Positions 1 through 9,596 are shown, counted from the stretch's first letter. The stretch is 64,000 nucleotides of DNA from Silicimonas sp. (GCA_022826205.1 JAJDVJ010000070.1:38376-102375), one strand, 5' to 3'. Made by a program: numbers and translations. The notes: generated from the sequence alone by a model not told the origin.

Positions 1-1
1 T

Positions 2-1171
2 CGGCCGCAGCCCCGGCGTGCATCATTCCGGGTTCTTTCGGACGGCGAATCCATGTTGGATGAGGCACTCGTCCTTTGGTTTCCGAAACCGCACAGCTTT
101 ACGGGTGAGGACGTTGCCGAACTTCACTTGCACGGATCCGTGGCGACCGTCGAGGCAGTTTTGCGGGCTCTCGGCAACCAGCCGGGGCACAGGCCTGCAG
201 AGCCTGGAGAATTCACGCGGCGCGCACTGGAGAACGAACAGCTGGACCTTGTCCAGGTAGAAGGCCTCTCCGACCTCATCGAAGCGGAGACCGAAGCACA
301 ACGCCGACAAGCGCTGCGGGTCCTCTCGGGTGCCTTGGGAGAACGGGCGGCCAGTTGGCGATCGAAGCTTGTCAGAGCGGCCGCGTTGCTTGAAGCAACG
401 ATCGACTTTGCTGATGAGGACGTGCCTGAGGACGTGAGGCCGGAGGTTGGGGAGCTGGTGGCGGATGTCATTTCAGACCTTCAGGAGGAATGCGCAGGTA
501 CCGGAATTGCGGAACGCATTCGTGACGGCTTCGAAGTCGCAATTGTCGGGCCGCCAAACGTGGGAAAGTCGACATTGCTGAATGCCTTGGCCGGCCGGGA
601 CGCGGCGATCACGTCGGATATCGCTGGCACGACACGCGATGTCATCGAAGTTCGAATGGACCTGCGGGGGCTGCCTGTCACTGTACTGGATACAGCCGGG
701 CTTCGAGAAGGGCGCGATGAAATCGAGACACTTGGAGTCGCGAAGGCCCGTGTTCGAGCGGAACAGGCGGATCTCCGAGTGATTCTCACGGATTGCCGTG
801 CGGCAGCGCCGACACTGGAACCTCAAGGCGACGATATTCTGGCCGTTCCAAAGGCAGACATTTGTGAAGGGGATTTCTCGGCAAAGACGGGTGCAGGTCT
901 TGACTGGTTGGTGGACGAAATCGGAACGCGGCTGGAATCACGGGCTGGCACGGCGGGGCTCGCGATTCGGGAACGCCATCGAACGGCAATGAAAGGCGCA
1001 ATTGATTCGCTGCAGCGTGCAGCAAGCCAGCTGGATGACGAGGCGGATCTTGCAGAAATTGCTGCAGAAGAAGTCCGTTCGGCAATCCGGGCGCTTGATT
1101 CCCTTGCCGGGCGCGTGGATGTCGAGCATATACTTGACGAAATCTTCGCCAGTTTTTGCATTGGCAAGTAG
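2..1171 (+). CDS. mnmE: tRNA modification GTPase MnmE (5' end outside window)
   Basis: MnmE works with MnmG to build the 5-carboxymethylaminomethyl group on wobble U34 of several tRNAs. The frame is open from the first bases, and residues before the first in-window ATG (nt 53) still match the family, so the start and roughly 60 codons lie outside; 389 residues are visible. The SFTGEDV stretch of the N-terminal folate-binding domain is followed by the helical domain with an inserted G domain: G1 GPPNVGKS (nt 548-571), G3 DTAGL (689-703). The C-terminal FCIGK carrying the conserved Cys is present (stop at 1169-1171). The G4 position reads PKAD (848-859) where most GTPases have NKxD, which is odd but in otherwise intact sequence. 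The stop is 6 bp before mnmG. Confidence 0.95.
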   Translation, partial: RPQPRRASFRVLSDGESMLDEALVLWFPKPHSFTGEDVAELHLHGSVATVEAVLRALGNQPGHRPAEPGEFTRRALENEQLDLVQVEGLSDLIEAETEAQRRQALRVLSGALGERAASWRSKLVRAAALLEATIDFADEDVPEDVRPEVGELVADVISDLQEECAGTGIAERIRDGFEVAIVGPPNVGKSTLLNALAGRDAAITSDIAGTTRDVIEVRMDLRGLPVTVLDTAGLREGRDEIETLGVAKARVRAEQADLRVILTDCRAAAPTLEPQGDDILAVPKADICEGDFSAKTGAGLDWLVDEIGTRLESRAGTAGLAIRERHRTAMKGAIDSLQRAASQLDDEADLAEIAAEEVRSAIRALDSLAGRVDVEHILDEIFASFCIGK

Positions 1172-1177
1172 CAAGCG

Positions 1178-3052
1178 GTGTTTCACGTGAAACAGTCTCG
1201 GCCAGTCGTGGTTGTTGTTGGCGGCGGTCATGCCGGCGCGGATGCAGCCCATGCAGCGGCGCGCAGGGGAGCGCACGTGGTTCTTGTTACGCTCTCGCGT
1301 GACGGAATCGGAGTCATGTCATGCAACCCGGCGATCGGCGGCCTGGGCAAGGGACATCTTGTACGGGAAATCGATGCGCTTGACGGAGTCATGGGCCGCG
1401 TGACGGATCGGGCAGGCATCCAGTTCCGACTTCTGAACCGGCGTAAGGGGCCCGCTGTCCAGGGACCGCGCGCCCAGGCAGACAGGGCGCTTTATCGTGC
1501 TGAAATGCTTGCGGAAATCACGGCTCATCCAGAGATAAGCATCCTGGAAGGCGAAGTGACGGACTTCATCATGGAGGGGTCCAGGGTCGCCGGCGTTGTG
1601 CTTGCGGACGGATCCAGGATCGAGGCCTCAGCGACAGTGCTGACCACGGGAACCTTCCTGCGTGGAATAATTCATATCGGCACCACGTCGCGCCCGGGCG
1701 GACGGATTGGCGATGCACCGTCGGTGGCCTTGGCGGAGCGGATCGATGAATTCGGACTGCCGCTCGGGCGGCTGAAGACGGGAACGCCTCCACGGCTGCG
1801 CACGTCGTCCATTGACTGGGATGGGCTTGAAATGCAGCCTAGCGACGAGAATCCCGTATTCTTTTCGTTTCTGACGCGGCGTGCGGAGGCGCGGCAGATC
1901 GCCTGCGGAATCACGCGCACAAACGAGAGGACGCATGACATCATCCGGCAGAACCTCGGCCGGTCGGCGATGTACAGCGGGAATGTCGAAGGCATCGGGC
2001 CAAGATACTGTCCGTCCATTGAGGACAAGGTGGTGCGCTTTGCGGACAAGCCCGCGCACCAGGTTTTCCTGGAGCCCGAGGGCCTGAATACCGACCTGGT
2101 TTATCCGAATGGGCTTTCAACATCGCTGCCCGAAGATGTGCAACATGACTACGTTCATTCAGTAGCGGGATTGGAGCGAGCGGAAATCGCGCAGCCGGGC
2201 TACGCGATCGAATACGACTATGTCGATCCACGGGCGCTGGCGTCAACATTGAGGCTGCGGGACGTCGAAGGCCTTTACCTGGCTGGTCAGATCAACGGGA
2301 CAACAGGATACGAGGAGGCGGCGGCGCAGGGCTTGGTTGCAGGTCTCAATGCGGCCGCTGATGCCTTGGACCTCGAACCGGCCAGGTTTTCGCGCGAGTC
2401 CTCGTATGTCGGAGTCATGATCGATGATCTCGTGACCCGAGGCGTGACAGAACCCTACAGGATGTTCACGTCCCGCGCCGAATTCAGGCTTTCGCTGCGG
2501 GCGGACAATGCGGACCAGCGCCTGACTCCGTTTGGAATCGGGCTCGGGTGCGTAGGCGAGGCACGGCAAGCGGAGTTCGCAAAGAAGATGGATGCACTGG
2601 ACTCCGGCAAGGCGCGACTTGAACGGGTGCGAGTTTCCGCGTCCGAGGCGGCGGATGCCGGAATCCGAATTTCGCGAGACGGTGCACAGCGAACAGGGCC
2701 GGAGCTTTTGGCCTTTGCGGATGTCGGCTTTGAAGATCTTCTGGCTTTGCGGCCGGAACTTTCGGATATTCGTGTGGATATTCAGGAACAACTCAAGCGT
2801 GACGCCCTTTATGCACAATACGTGGCGCGGCAGGCAAGGGATGTGGATAACCTTCGGCGTGACGAGGCACATGCGATCCCGGCAGACTTCGACTACGGGA
2901 TCCTGGGCGGGCTCTCCAACGAATTGCGACAGAAGCTAACGGCAGTGCGTCCCGAAACGCTCGGTCAGGCCGGCAGGGTTGAAGGCATGACGCCTGCCGC
3001 GCTGACGCTGATCCTCGCAAGGCTTCGCTTGGCTGAACGCCGTGCATCATGA
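1178..3052 (+). CDS. mnmG: tRNA uridine-5-carboxymethylaminomethyl modification enzyme MnmG
   Basis: FAD-dependent partner of MnmE in U34 modification; 624 residues, the usual length. The start is GTG at 1178. The N-terminal Rossmann FAD motif GGGHAG sits at about residues 15-20, preceded by a run of valines. Further family signatures are CNPAIGG and GKGHL near residues 49-60, [13 protein letters not shown] near 89-101, and [16 protein letters not shown] in the central FAD-binding part. The gene follows mnmE by 6 bp and overlaps rsmG by 4 bp (ATGA), indicating one transcript for mnmE-mnmG-rsmG. The first codons are constrained by parS site 1, which explains the FHVKQ start. Confidence 0.97.
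   Translation: MFHVKQSRPVVVVVGGGHAGADAAHAAARRGAHVVLVTLSRDGIGVMSCNPAIGGLGKGHLVREIDALDGVMGRVTDRAGIQFRLLNRRKGPAVQGPRAQADRALYRAEMLAEITAHPEISILEGEVTDFIMEGSRVAGVVLADGSRIEASATVLTTGTFLRGIIHIGTTSRPGGRIGDAPSVALAERIDEFGLPLGRLKTGTPPRLRTSSIDWDGLEMQPSDENPVFFSFLTRRAEARQIACGITRTNERTHDIIRQNLGRSAMYSGNVEGIGPRYCPSIEDKVVRFADKPAHQVFLEPEGLNTDLVYPNGLSTSLPEDVQHDYVHSVAGLERAEIAQPGYAIEYDYVDPRALASTLRLRDVEGLYLAGQINGTTGYEEAAAQGLVAGLNAAADALDLEPARFSRESSYVGVMIDDLVTRGVTEPYRMFTSRAEFRLSLRADNADQRLTPFGIGLGCVGEARQAEFAKKMDALDSGKARLERVRVSASEAADAGIRISRDGAQRTGPELLAFADVGFEDLLALRPELSDIRVDIQEQLKRDALYAQYVARQARDVDNLRRDEAHAIPADFDYGILGGLSNELRQKLTAVRPETLGQAGRVEGMTPAALTLILARLRLAERRAS
1179..1194. promoter_or_regulatory. parS centromere site 1 (at the mnmG start codon)
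   Basis: The 16-bp perfect palindrome TGTTTCACGTGAAACA is the canonical bacterial parS sequence bound by ParB. It overlaps the GTG start of mnmG, so the site also encodes the N-terminal FHVKQ of that protein. The parAB genes lie about 2.5 kb downstream, which supports the assignment. ParB would load here and spread to form the partition complex. Confidence 0.95.
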
Positions 3053-3657
3053 CCGGCAAGGCCGAGTTTTGTGCCCGGACGAATGTTTCACGTGAAACAC
3101 TGGCGATGCTGGAAATTCATGCGGAGCTCCTGAAGAACTGGAATCGAAGCATAAACCTCGTGTCAGCAGGAACGATAGAGGCGTTGTGGACACGGCACTT
3201 CCTCGATTCGGCGCAACTGCTTCGGCTGGCGCCTCCGGCGCGTCGCTGGGTCGACCTTGGAAGCGGAGGAGGCTTTCCCGGAGCCGTCGTCGCCATCATG
3301 GCAAAGGACATGACCGAGACCGTCCTGATCGAGGCAGATCAGAGAAAGGCCGCTTTCCTGGGGGCGCTGTCGCGGCAAACTACCGGCTTCAAGGTCATTT
3401 CTGAGCGGATCGAGAATGCGGAACCACAATTCGGCGACGTGGTGTCCGCGCGCGCCCTTGCACCGCTAGGAACGCTTCTTGGCCATGTGCGCCGGCACCT
3501 GAAACCCGATGGCCGGGCAATCCTGCCGAAAGGGAAGAAAGTGCAGGGCGAAATCAGGCAGGCGCTTGAACACTGGCGCTTTGATTGCGAAACATATGCG
3601 AGCGAGACGAATGAAGAGGCCGTGATCTTGAGCATCGGAGGAATAGAGCGTGCCTAA
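3049..3657 (+). CDS. rsmG: 16S rRNA (guanine-527-N7)-methyltransferase RsmG
   Basis: SAM-dependent enzyme that makes m7G527 in 16S rRNA (formerly GidB). The 202 residues show the family pattern: [13 protein letters not shown] near residues 28-40, [10 protein letters not shown] near 49-58, and the SAM-binding [12 protein letters not shown] near 66-77. Later ARALAPL is also family-typical. It overlaps mnmG by 4 bp and parA by 8 bp. A second parS lies inside the coding sequence and supplies the residues NVSRET. In this family loss of the methylation gives low-level streptomycin resistance (general knowledge). Confidence 0.96.
   Translation: MTGKAEFCARTNVSRETLAMLEIHAELLKNWNRSINLVSAGTIEALWTRHFLDSAQLLRLAPPARRWVDLGSGGGFPGAVVAIMAKDMTETVLIEADQRKAAFLGALSRQTTGFKVISERIENAEPQFGDVVSARALAPLGTLLGHVRRHLKPDGRAILPKGKKVQGEIRQALEHWRFDCETYASETNEEAVILSIGGIERA
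3084..3099. promoter_or_regulatory. parS centromere site 2 (inside rsmG)
   Basis: A second perfect copy of TGTTTCACGTGAAACA lies within codons 12-17 of rsmG. It is read there as part of NVSRET, a different reading frame from the copy at mnmG. The two sites are about 1.9 kb apart and within 1.4 kb of parB. Confidence 0.95.
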
Positions 3658-4453
3658 GCGGAGTCTGCGGCCGAGAATCATCGCGATTGCGAACCAGAAA
3701 GGCGGTGTCGGGAAGACGACGACGGCGATCAACCTTGGAGCTGCGCTCGCGGAATCGGGCTACAAGACTCTTCTGGTTGACCTCGATCCCCAGAGCAACG
3801 CGTCCACCGGGCTGGGAATAGGTCACGAACTTCGGGAATACACGACATACGACTTGGTCTTGGAGGGAGTGGAGCTGCAACGCGTGGTGCAGGAATGCGG
3901 TGTCAAGGGGCTTTACGTGGCTCCAGGCACGACCGACCTAAGTTCCGCAGACATCGAAATGGTCTCGATGGCGCGGCGCAGCTTCCTGTTGCGCAATGCG
4001 TTGAGACATCCGAACACAGGCACGCTAGGCCTTGATTTCATGCTGATCGACTGCCCTCCGGCGCTGAATCTCCTGACCGTGAACGCGATGGTGGCTGCTG
4101 ATTCCGTCCTGGTGCCTCTGCAGACCGAGTTTCTGGCGCTGGAGGGTCTGTCGCAGCTGATGCTTACTCTTCGACAGGTGCGCGACACGGCCAACCCGGA
4201 TCTGCGCATCGAGGGAATCGTCCTGACCATGTATGACGGACGGAACAAGCTGAGCCAGCAAGTGGCAGGCGATGCGCGGGAGACCTTGGGCGGCCTTGTT
4301 TACGAAACAATTGTACCGCGAAACGTGCGCATTTCCGAGGCGCCCGGCTATGCAATGCCTGTCATCGGCTATGAACCGGATTCAAAGGGTGCCTTGGCCT
4401 ATCGTGCATTGGCGAAGGAGATGCTAGTGAAGCAGGCGCAAATCACATCGTAA
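3650..4453 (+). CDS. parA: Chromosome-partitioning ATPase ParA
   Basis: Deviant-Walker (MinD/ParA) ATPase that moves ParB-parS complexes over the nucleoid. The 267-residue protein starts at GTG 3650, overlapping rsmG by 8 bp. The deviant Walker A KGGVGKTT occupies residues 17-24, followed by VDLDPQSNAS and the DCPP Walker B-type motif in the middle. There is no long N-terminal HTH extension, so this is the short chromosomal (Soj) type. parB starts 11 bp after its stop. Base composition matches the upstream genes, unlike parB. Confidence 0.96.
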   Translation: MPKRSLRPRIIAIANQKGGVGKTTTAINLGAALAESGYKTLLVDLDPQSNASTGLGIGHELREYTTYDLVLEGVELQRVVQECGVKGLYVAPGTTDLSSADIEMVSMARRSFLLRNALRHPNTGTLGLDFMLIDCPPALNLLTVNAMVAADSVLVPLQTEFLALEGLSQLMLTLRQVRDTANPDLRIEGIVLTMYDGRNKLSQQVAGDARETLGGLVYETIVPRNVRISEAPGYAMPVIGYEPDSKGALAYRALAKEMLVKQAQITS

Positions 4454-4464
4454 GGGGCAGGATC

Positions 4465-5379
4465 ATGGCGAAGGGAAAGGCTGAGCTCCGGCGCGGGCTG
4501 GCGCCTAGGCGAGGGATTTCGGCCCTCATGGCCGACCTGGAGGCGAAGCCGGCATCCGGGGCGGGAGCGCCGAGGGCGGGCGAGACGGCGGTCGGCATCG
4601 ACCGGATCTCCCCGAACCCGGGGCAGCCGAGGCGGGCGTTCGCGGACTCCGCCCTCGACGAGCTCGCCGCCTCGGTCCGCGAGAAGGGGATCATCCAGCC
4701 CCTGATCCTCCGGAAGGACCCAAGCGACCCTAACCGCTACGAGATCGTCGCCGGCGAGCGCCGGTGGCGGGCGGCGCAGCGCGCGCAGCTGCACGAGGTG
4801 CCCGCGATCGTGCGCGACCTCGACGACGCCGAGGTGCTGGAGATCGCCATCGTCGAGAACATCCAGCGCGCCGACCTGAACGCGATGGAGGAGGCGGCGG
4901 GGTACCGGCAGCTGATGGATCGCTTCGGGCACACCCAGGAGGCGCTCTCCCGGGCGCTGGGCAAGAGCCGGAGCCACGTCGCGAACCTGCTCAGGCTGCT
5001 CGCGCTTCCGGATGCCGTTCAGGAGCTGGTGCGGAAAGGGGAGCTGTCGGCAGGACATGCGCGCGCGCTGGTGACGGCGGCGGATCCGGAGGCGCTGGCG
5101 CGGCGAATCATCGACAGGGGACTGTCCGTGCGCCAGGCCGAGGCGCTGGCCCAGGAGGGCCGGGACGGCGACGGCTCGCGGCCCCGGCGCCGGCGGCGGG
5201 CTGAGAAGGACGCCGACACGCGCGCCGCGGAGCGGGACCTGGCGGCCGCGCTCGGAATGAAGGTGAGCATCGACCACGTCGCCGACGGGGAGGCGGGCTC
5301 GGTGACGGTCCGCTACGGGAGCCTGGATCAGTTCGACGAGCTCTGCCGGCGATTGCTGGTGACCACGGGGACGGGCTGA
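4465..5379 (+). CDS. parB: Chromosome-partitioning protein ParB (atypically GC-rich)
   Basis: DNA-binding CTPase that loads at parS. The 304 residues include an N-terminal ParA-interaction region with GLAPRRGISAL, the CTP/nuclease-fold segment with GERRWRAA (about residues 97-104) and ENIQRADLN (about 132-140), an HTH region with LGKSRSHVANLLRLL, a basic linker rich in Arg, and a C-terminal dimerisation domain. The coding sequence is conspicuously GC-rich: sampled 60-base lines contain about 62-83% G+C, against about 55-60% in parA and hemW. Codons are dominated by GCG/GCC, CTC/CTG and CGG. The change starts within the first codons and ends near the stop, suggesting replacement of parB by a homologue from a GC-rich relative. 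It converges on hemW with a 52-bp overlap. Confidence 0.96.
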   Translation: MAKGKAELRRGLAPRRGISALMADLEAKPASGAGAPRAGETAVGIDRISPNPGQPRRAFADSALDELAASVREKGIIQPLILRKDPSDPNRYEIVAGERRWRAAQRAQLHEVPAIVRDLDDAEVLEIAIVENIQRADLNAMEEAAGYRQLMDRFGHTQEALSRALGKSRSHVANLLRLLALPDAVQELVRKGELSAGHARALVTAADPEALARRIIDRGLSVRQAEALAQEGRDGDGSRPRRRRRAEKDADTRAAERDLAAALGMKVSIDHVADGEAGSVTVRYGSLDQFDELCRRLLVTTGTG

Positions 5380-6497
5380 ACGAGTATTTCCCGCAGGATC
5401 GCATCAAGTAGGGGGCGGCCCTTGCGGGTAGTTCGAACGAAATCCAGAGTTCGCTCCAAATGGCCGGAGTCGACTAAGGCTTTGATATTATTGCATTCTT
5501 TAAGCATATCTGTTGTGACACCTTCCGCAAGTCGCAGGCCTGCCATGACAGCCTCGATGCGCGCGTCCTCCGCGGAAACGGAATCGCACTGGCTGTAGCC
5601 GTTTCCTGTCGTTTCCACGGCGTCGAGCCAACGGTCCGGGGAGGAATGGCATTCCGTCGCGATGCGAAGGCCGTCGATCGTCAGGCGACCATGTGCGCCT
5701 GGTCCGATGCCAGCCCAACTGCCCGATCGCCAATACACGAGATTGTGCCGGCTTTCCTCTCCTGGCCGCGCGTGGTTCGAGATCTCGTAGGCTGGAAGTC
5801 CCGCCGCCTCTGTCATGTCCTGCGTAAGGTTGAACATGTCCAGGGAACGGCTCTCGTCAGGAAGTCCCGGCAGGCGGCCAGCAGCGAGACGGTCGCCGAA
5901 CGCCGTGCCGGGCTCTATCGTAAGCTGGTATAGTGACACGTGATCGGCGGCGAGTTCGAGTGCCTCTGCAAGTTCCACCTCCCATTTCGCCGCTGTCTGG
6001 TTCTGTCTGGCGTAGATCAAGTCGAAGGAAACGCGCGGAAACACGGATCGGGCGATGTCGAGGGCAGCAACGGCCTCGGCGCTCGTGTGCCTGCGGCCAA
6101 GCGCCTTCAGGTCCGGATCGCGAAGCGACTGGATGCCAAGCGAAAGACGATTGACGCCAGCCCGGGCGTAGGCGCGAAAGCGTCCGGCTTCGACCGAGGT
6201 CGGATTGGCCTCAAGCGTGATCTCGACATCGTCGGCAGGGGCCCAGGCATCCTTTGCCGCTTCGATGACACGCGCGACGGTTTCTGCCGCCATGAGGCTT
6301 GGCGTGCCGCCGCCGAAGAACATTGAACCCAGCTTGCGAGGACCGACGTCTCTCCGGATTCTCAAGACTTCCTTCAGGAACGCCTTTTGCCAGCGCGGCT
6401 GGTCTATGGATGAGGCGACGTGGCTGTTGAAATCGCAATAGGGGCACTTTGCTTGGCAGAACGGCCAATGAACATAGAGCCCAAATCCCCTATCCAT
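5328..6497 (-). CDS. hemW: Radical SAM heme chaperone HemW
   Basis: Radical SAM protein related to coproporphyrinogen dehydrogenase; HemW homologues bind heme and transfer it to target proteins. The 389-residue protein has the cluster motif CQAKCPYC with Cys 14, 18 and 21 (CxxxCxxC), the GGGTPSL motif around residue 63, EANPTS near 96, and the HemW C-terminal domain. The last recognisably conserved stretch is LLDAILREIL; the final residues run into the 3' end of parB on the other strand, so the native stop may have been lost when parB changed. The start overlaps the rdgB stop by 8 bp, placing hemW last in an rph-rdgB-hemW transcript. Confidence 0.93.
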   Translation of the reverse strand: MDRGFGLYVHWPFCQAKCPYCDFNSHVASSIDQPRWQKAFLKEVLRIRRDVGPRKLGSMFFGGGTPSLMAAETVARVIEAAKDAWAPADDVEITLEANPTSVEAGRFRAYARAGVNRLSLGIQSLRDPDLKALGRRHTSAEAVAALDIARSVFPRVSFDLIYARQNQTAAKWEVELAEALELAADHVSLYQLTIEPGTAFGDRLAAGRLPGLPDESRSLDMFNLTQDMTEAAGLPAYEISNHARPGEESRHNLVYWRSGSWAGIGPGAHGRLTIDGLRIATECHSSPDRWLDAVETTGNGYSQCDSVSAEDARIEAVMAGLRLAEGVTTDMLKECNNIKALVDSGHLERTLDFVRTTRKGRPLLDAILREILVQPVPVVTSNRRQSSSN

Positions 6498-7101
6498 GCC
6501 GAAACACCGCCTTCAGCTGCCGGAATGCATCGGCACGGTGAGAGATACGATTCTTCTCGAGGCGGCTCATCTGACCGAACGTGATGGCATGACCATCGGG
6601 CTGGAAAATCGGATCGTATCCATGGCCCCGATCGCCACGCATGGGCCATGTGATCCGACCGTTCATGGACCCTTCGAACGTCTCGCAATGACCGTCAGGC
6701 CAGGCAAGCGCGAAAGTGCAGCAAAACCGGGCGATCCATGGTTGTGCGGCGCCGGCATCGAGAAGTGCATTGTAGGTGCGGGTCATCGCGCGCACGAAGT
6801 CGCGTCCACCGGGCGTCTCGGCCCAGTCCGCAGTGTGAACGCCCGGTGCGCCGCCAAGGGCATCGATCTCGATCCCTGAATCGTCGGCAAGCGCGGGCAG
6901 CCCGGTGGCGCTGGAAGCGGCATGCGCCTTGATCCGTGCGTTCGCGACGAAATCTGTGCCGGTCTCTTCCGGTTCATCGAGGCCAAGTTCGGTCGCTCCG
7001 ATGACTTGGATGGCGTGGTCACTGAGCAGGTCGGCAATTTCTTCGAGCTTTCCGGAATTGTGTGTCGCGACCAGAAGGCGGTCGCCGGAGAAGCGGCGCA
7101 T
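6490..7101 (-). CDS. rdgB: dITP/XTP pyrophosphatase (RdgB/HAM1 family)
   Basis: Hydrolyses non-canonical purine NTPs (dITP, ITP, XTP) to monophosphates, keeping them out of nucleic acids. The 203 residues show the family motif THNSGKLEEI (13-22), the catalytic LADDSGIEIDAL in the centre, and GYDPIFQPDG with the later SHRADAF, all diagnostic for Ham1/RdgB. The start ATG overlaps the rph stop by one base and the stop overlaps hemW by 8 bp. Confidence 0.95.
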   Translation of the reverse strand: MRRFSGDRLLVATHNSGKLEEIADLLSDHAIQVIGATELGLDEPEETGTDFVANARIKAHAASSATGLPALADDSGIEIDALGGAPGVHTADWAETPGGRDFVRAMTRTYNALLDAGAAQPWIARFCCTFALAWPDGHCETFEGSMNGRITWPMRGDRGHGYDPIFQPDGHAITFGQMSRLEKNRISHRADAFRQLKAVFRHG

Positions 7102-7811
7102 CAGGCAATGGCATCCTTTTGTGCGGCGACAAGGGCATGGGCGCCACGACCGGCAAGGTCGAGCAACGCGGACATTTCGTCGCGCGAGAATGTCTCCCCT
7201 TCCGCCGATGTCTGGACTTCTACAAGACGGCCGGCGCTTGTCATGACGAAGTTGCCGTCAACGCTTGCTTCGCTGTCTTCGGGATAATCAAGGTCCAGGA
7301 TCGGCTGGCCACCATAGATGCCGCAAGACACGGCCGCAACGTGATCCCTGATCGGATCAGCTGTGATCTGACCGGACTTCAAGAGCTCATTGGTCGCAAG
7401 ACGCAATGCAACCCAACCGCCGGTAATGGATGCACAGCGTGTGCCACCATCGGCCTGGAGGACATCGCAGTCGATGACGATCTGGCGTTCGCCGAGCACG
7501 GAACGGTCCACGCAGGCGCGAAGGGCTCGACCAATAAGGCGCTGAATTTCCTGCGAACGTCCGGACTGGCCCGTCTTGGCCTCGCGACGGCCACGCGAAT
7601 GCGTTGCACGAGGCAACATGCCGTATTCTGCAGTCACCCAGCCAAGCCCGGAGTTCTTCATCCAGAACGGTATCCGGCCATCGATCGATGCGGTGCACAA
7701 AACCTGCGTATCGCCGCACTTGATCAGGCATGATCCTTCCGCATGGCGCGTGACGCCCGCTTCGATGGACACGCTGCGCATCTCGTCATTCTTTCGTCCC
7801 GAGGGCCGCAT
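7101..7811 (-). CDS. rph: Ribonuclease PH
   Basis: Phosphate-dependent 3'-5' exoribonuclease that trims tRNA 3' ends. With the ATG at 7811 the protein is 236 residues, the normal family length, beginning [12 protein letters not shown]. The frame stays open upstream to 8231, but that extension is antisense to hrcA and has no family similarity. Motifs seen are [25 protein letters not shown] and the CGIYGG segment. It heads the rph-rdgB-hemW run and is divergent from hrcA across a 118-bp gap. Confidence 0.95.
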   Translation of the reverse strand: MRPSGRKNDEMRSVSIEAGVTRHAEGSCLIKCGDTQVLCTASIDGRIPFWMKNSGLGWVTAEYGMLPRATHSRGRREAKTGQSGRSQEIQRLIGRALRACVDRSVLGERQIVIDCDVLQADGGTRCASITGGWVALRLATNELLKSGQITADPIRDHVAAVSCGIYGGQPILDLDYPEDSEASVDGNFVMTSAGRLVEVQTSAEGETFSRDEMSALLDLAGRGAHALVAAQKDAIA

Positions 7812-7873
7812 GGGAATTCTCCGGTTTGGACGGGACGCTTGATAGTTGCGGCACCGGACTGCATCAACCCCGA

Positions 7874-7902
7874 TTGACCTTGTGCGCCGCTTCCATTTAA
7901 TT
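7874..7902 (+). promoter_or_regulatory. Candidate sigma-70 promoter of hrcA-grpE
   Basis: TTGACC (7874-7879) and TTAATT (7897-7902) are separated by 17 bp, a good vegetative promoter spacing, and end 27 bp before the hrcA ATG. A partly overlapping CCATTTA (7893-7899) gives a weak resemblance to a heat-shock -10. No CIRCE inverted repeat (the HrcA operator) is visible here. Confidence 0.45.
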
Positions 7903-7929
7903 GCAGCGCCCCGAATTCCCGACCGACTC

Positions 7930-8997
7930 ATGACTGACGCAGGACAAATTCTGGAAGAGATGAACGAACGCTCGCGGGAAGTGTTTCGACGGGTCGTGGA
8001 AGCGTACCTGGAGACCGGCGATCCGGTGGGCTCGCGCAGGCTCACTCGGGAACTGAACGAAAAAGTCAGCGCGGCGACGGTCAGAAACGTCATGCAGGAT
8101 CTGGAATATCTCGGCCTTCTGGCTTCGCCGCATTCCTCTGCAGGGCGATTTCCGACCGAGTCGGGATTGCGACTTTTCGTCGACGGGATGATGGAAGTGA
8201 GCGATCCGTCAAGCCAGGATCGGGAAGCCATAGAATCCGAACTGCAGTCGACCGACGAAAGTGTCGTGACCTTGCTTGACCGGGTTGGTTCGGCCCTGTC
8301 GGGCGTGACTCAGGGTGCATCCCTCGTGCTGGCGCCGAAGCACGATGCAGCTGTGCGGCACATCGAGTTCATCAGCCTCGCGGCCGATCGCGCCATGGTG
8401 GTGCTGGTCTTCGAGGACGGACATGTCGAAAACCGGCTGTTCTCGCCGCCGCCGGGACAAACTGCCAGCAGCTTTCGAGAGGCCGCCAATTTTCTGAATG
8501 CCGCATTGGCCGGCCATACGCTTTCGGAACTTGGGGAAGTCTTCCAAAGGGAGATCCAGCAGCATCGACAGAAGCTCAACGAGCTAGCGCGGGACCTTGT
8601 CGAAAGCGGTACGGTGATTTGGGAGAATGAGGGAACCGACTACGAGCGCCTGATCGTGCGGGGTCGCTCCAACTTGCTGGCAGGAAGCGCAGAGGAGGAA
8701 GACCTTGAGCGGATCCGGAACCTGTTTGACGACTTGGAACGCAAGCGTGACATTGCAGAGTTTCTCGAGCTGACGGATGCGGGGGAGGGAGTGCGCATTT
8801 TCATTGGTTCGGAAAACAAGCTTTTTTCGCTTTCCGGTTCCTCTTTGGTCGTCTCTCCCTATATGAACTCCGATCGAAGGATCATCGGAGCCGTTGGAGT
8901 GATCGGGCCGACCCGTCTTAACTATGGACGGATCGTTCCAATAGTGGACTATACCGCACAGCTGGTGGGCCGGCTGTTTACGGATCGAGGGCAGTAA
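7930..8997 (+). CDS. hrcA: Heat-inducible transcription repressor HrcA
   Basis: Repressor that binds CIRCE elements, typically upstream of groESL, and needs GroEL for activity. From ATG 7930 the product is 355 residues starting [22 protein letters not shown]; an open extension to a TTG at 7846 crosses the promoter region and is not used. The N-terminal winged-helix shows [14 protein letters not shown] and [14 protein letters not shown]; the C-terminal part has [19 protein letters not shown], typical of HrcA. The stop overlaps the grpE ATG by one base (TAATG), so translation is probably coupled. Confidence 0.95.
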   Translation: MTDAGQILEEMNERSREVFRRVVEAYLETGDPVGSRRLTRELNEKVSAATVRNVMQDLEYLGLLASPHSSAGRFPTESGLRLFVDGMMEVSDPSSQDREAIESELQSTDESVVTLLDRVGSALSGVTQGASLVLAPKHDAAVRHIEFISLAADRAMVVLVFEDGHVENRLFSPPPGQTASSFREAANFLNAALAGHTLSELGEVFQREIQQHRQKLNELARDLVESGTVIWENEGTDYERLIVRGRSNLLAGSAEEEDLERIRNLFDDLERKRDIAEFLELTDAGEGVRIFIGSENKLFSLSGSSLVVSPYMNSDRRIIGAVGVIGPTRLNYGRIVPIVDYTAQLVGRLFTDRGQ

Positions 8998-9596
8998 TGA
9001 ACGACACAAAGACGAAAAGGTCGGTGGCCGAGGAAGAGGTCACCCAGGCCGAGGAATTGAATTCGGGTTCCAATGAGGAACTGATCGACATCACTTCGCC
9101 CGAGGCGCTTGAAGATCCGACCAACGACGAGAGGATTGCCGCACTGGAAACGGAACGGGATGCGCTGCAGGACAAGTTCATGCGCGCGCTGGCAGACGCC
9201 GAAAACGCGCGGAAGAGATCGGATCGGGACCGGCGCGAAGCAGAGCGGTATGGTGGATCCAGACTGGCACGGGACTTGCTCCCGGTCTTCGACAACATGA
9301 AGCGTGCCGTTGCGGCCGTGCCTGAAGATGCCCGGGAGGCAAACAAGGCGCTGATCGAAGGCGTCGAACTGACGATGCGTGAACTCCTCAACGTGCTCGG
9401 CAAGCACGGCGTGCGCGTGATATCGCCCGAAGTCGGGGACCGGTTCGACCCGCAGCTTCACGAAGCAATGTTCGAGGCCCCGATGCCTGGCACCGTCGCC
9501 GGCGAGGTCATTCAGGTGGAGGCAGATGGCTTCATCTTGCACGACCGTCTGCTGCGACCCGCAAAGGTTGGCGTGAGTTCGACGCCGGCGTCATGA
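8997..9596 (+). CDS. grpE: Nucleotide exchange factor GrpE
   Basis: Co-chaperone that releases ADP from DnaK. The 199 residues comprise an acidic disordered N-terminus, a long coiled-coil containing DALQDKFMRALADAENARKR, and the C-terminal beta-wing region with FDPQLHEAMFEAPM and GEVIQVEADGF and a terminal DRLLRPAKVGVS. It is coupled to hrcA by a one-base overlap. Its partners dnaK and dnaJ are about 33 kb away in this window. Confidence 0.95.
   Translation: MNDTKTKRSVAEEEVTQAEELNSGSNEELIDITSPEALEDPTNDERIAALETERDALQDKFMRALADAENARKRSDRDRREAERYGGSRLARDLLPVFDNMKRAVAAVPEDAREANKALIEGVELTMRELLNVLGKHGVRVISPEVGDRFDPQLHEAMFEAPMPGTVAGEVIQVEADGFILHDRLLRPAKVGVSSTPAS

Noticed and set aside
1..5400. Replication origin (DnaA-box cluster) near parABS
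   Set aside because: No cluster of TTATCCACA-like boxes or A/T-rich unwinding region was seen, although parS proximity suggests the origin is not far.
7812..7929. CIRCE element upstream of hrcA
   Set aside because: No TTAGCACTC/GAGTGCTAA inverted repeat is present; only a sigma-70-like promoter is seen.
7812..8231. Upstream extension of the rph frame to 376 codons
   Set aside because: It runs antisense through the hrcA 5' region; RNase PH homology starts at MRPSGRKND (7811) and gives the normal length.
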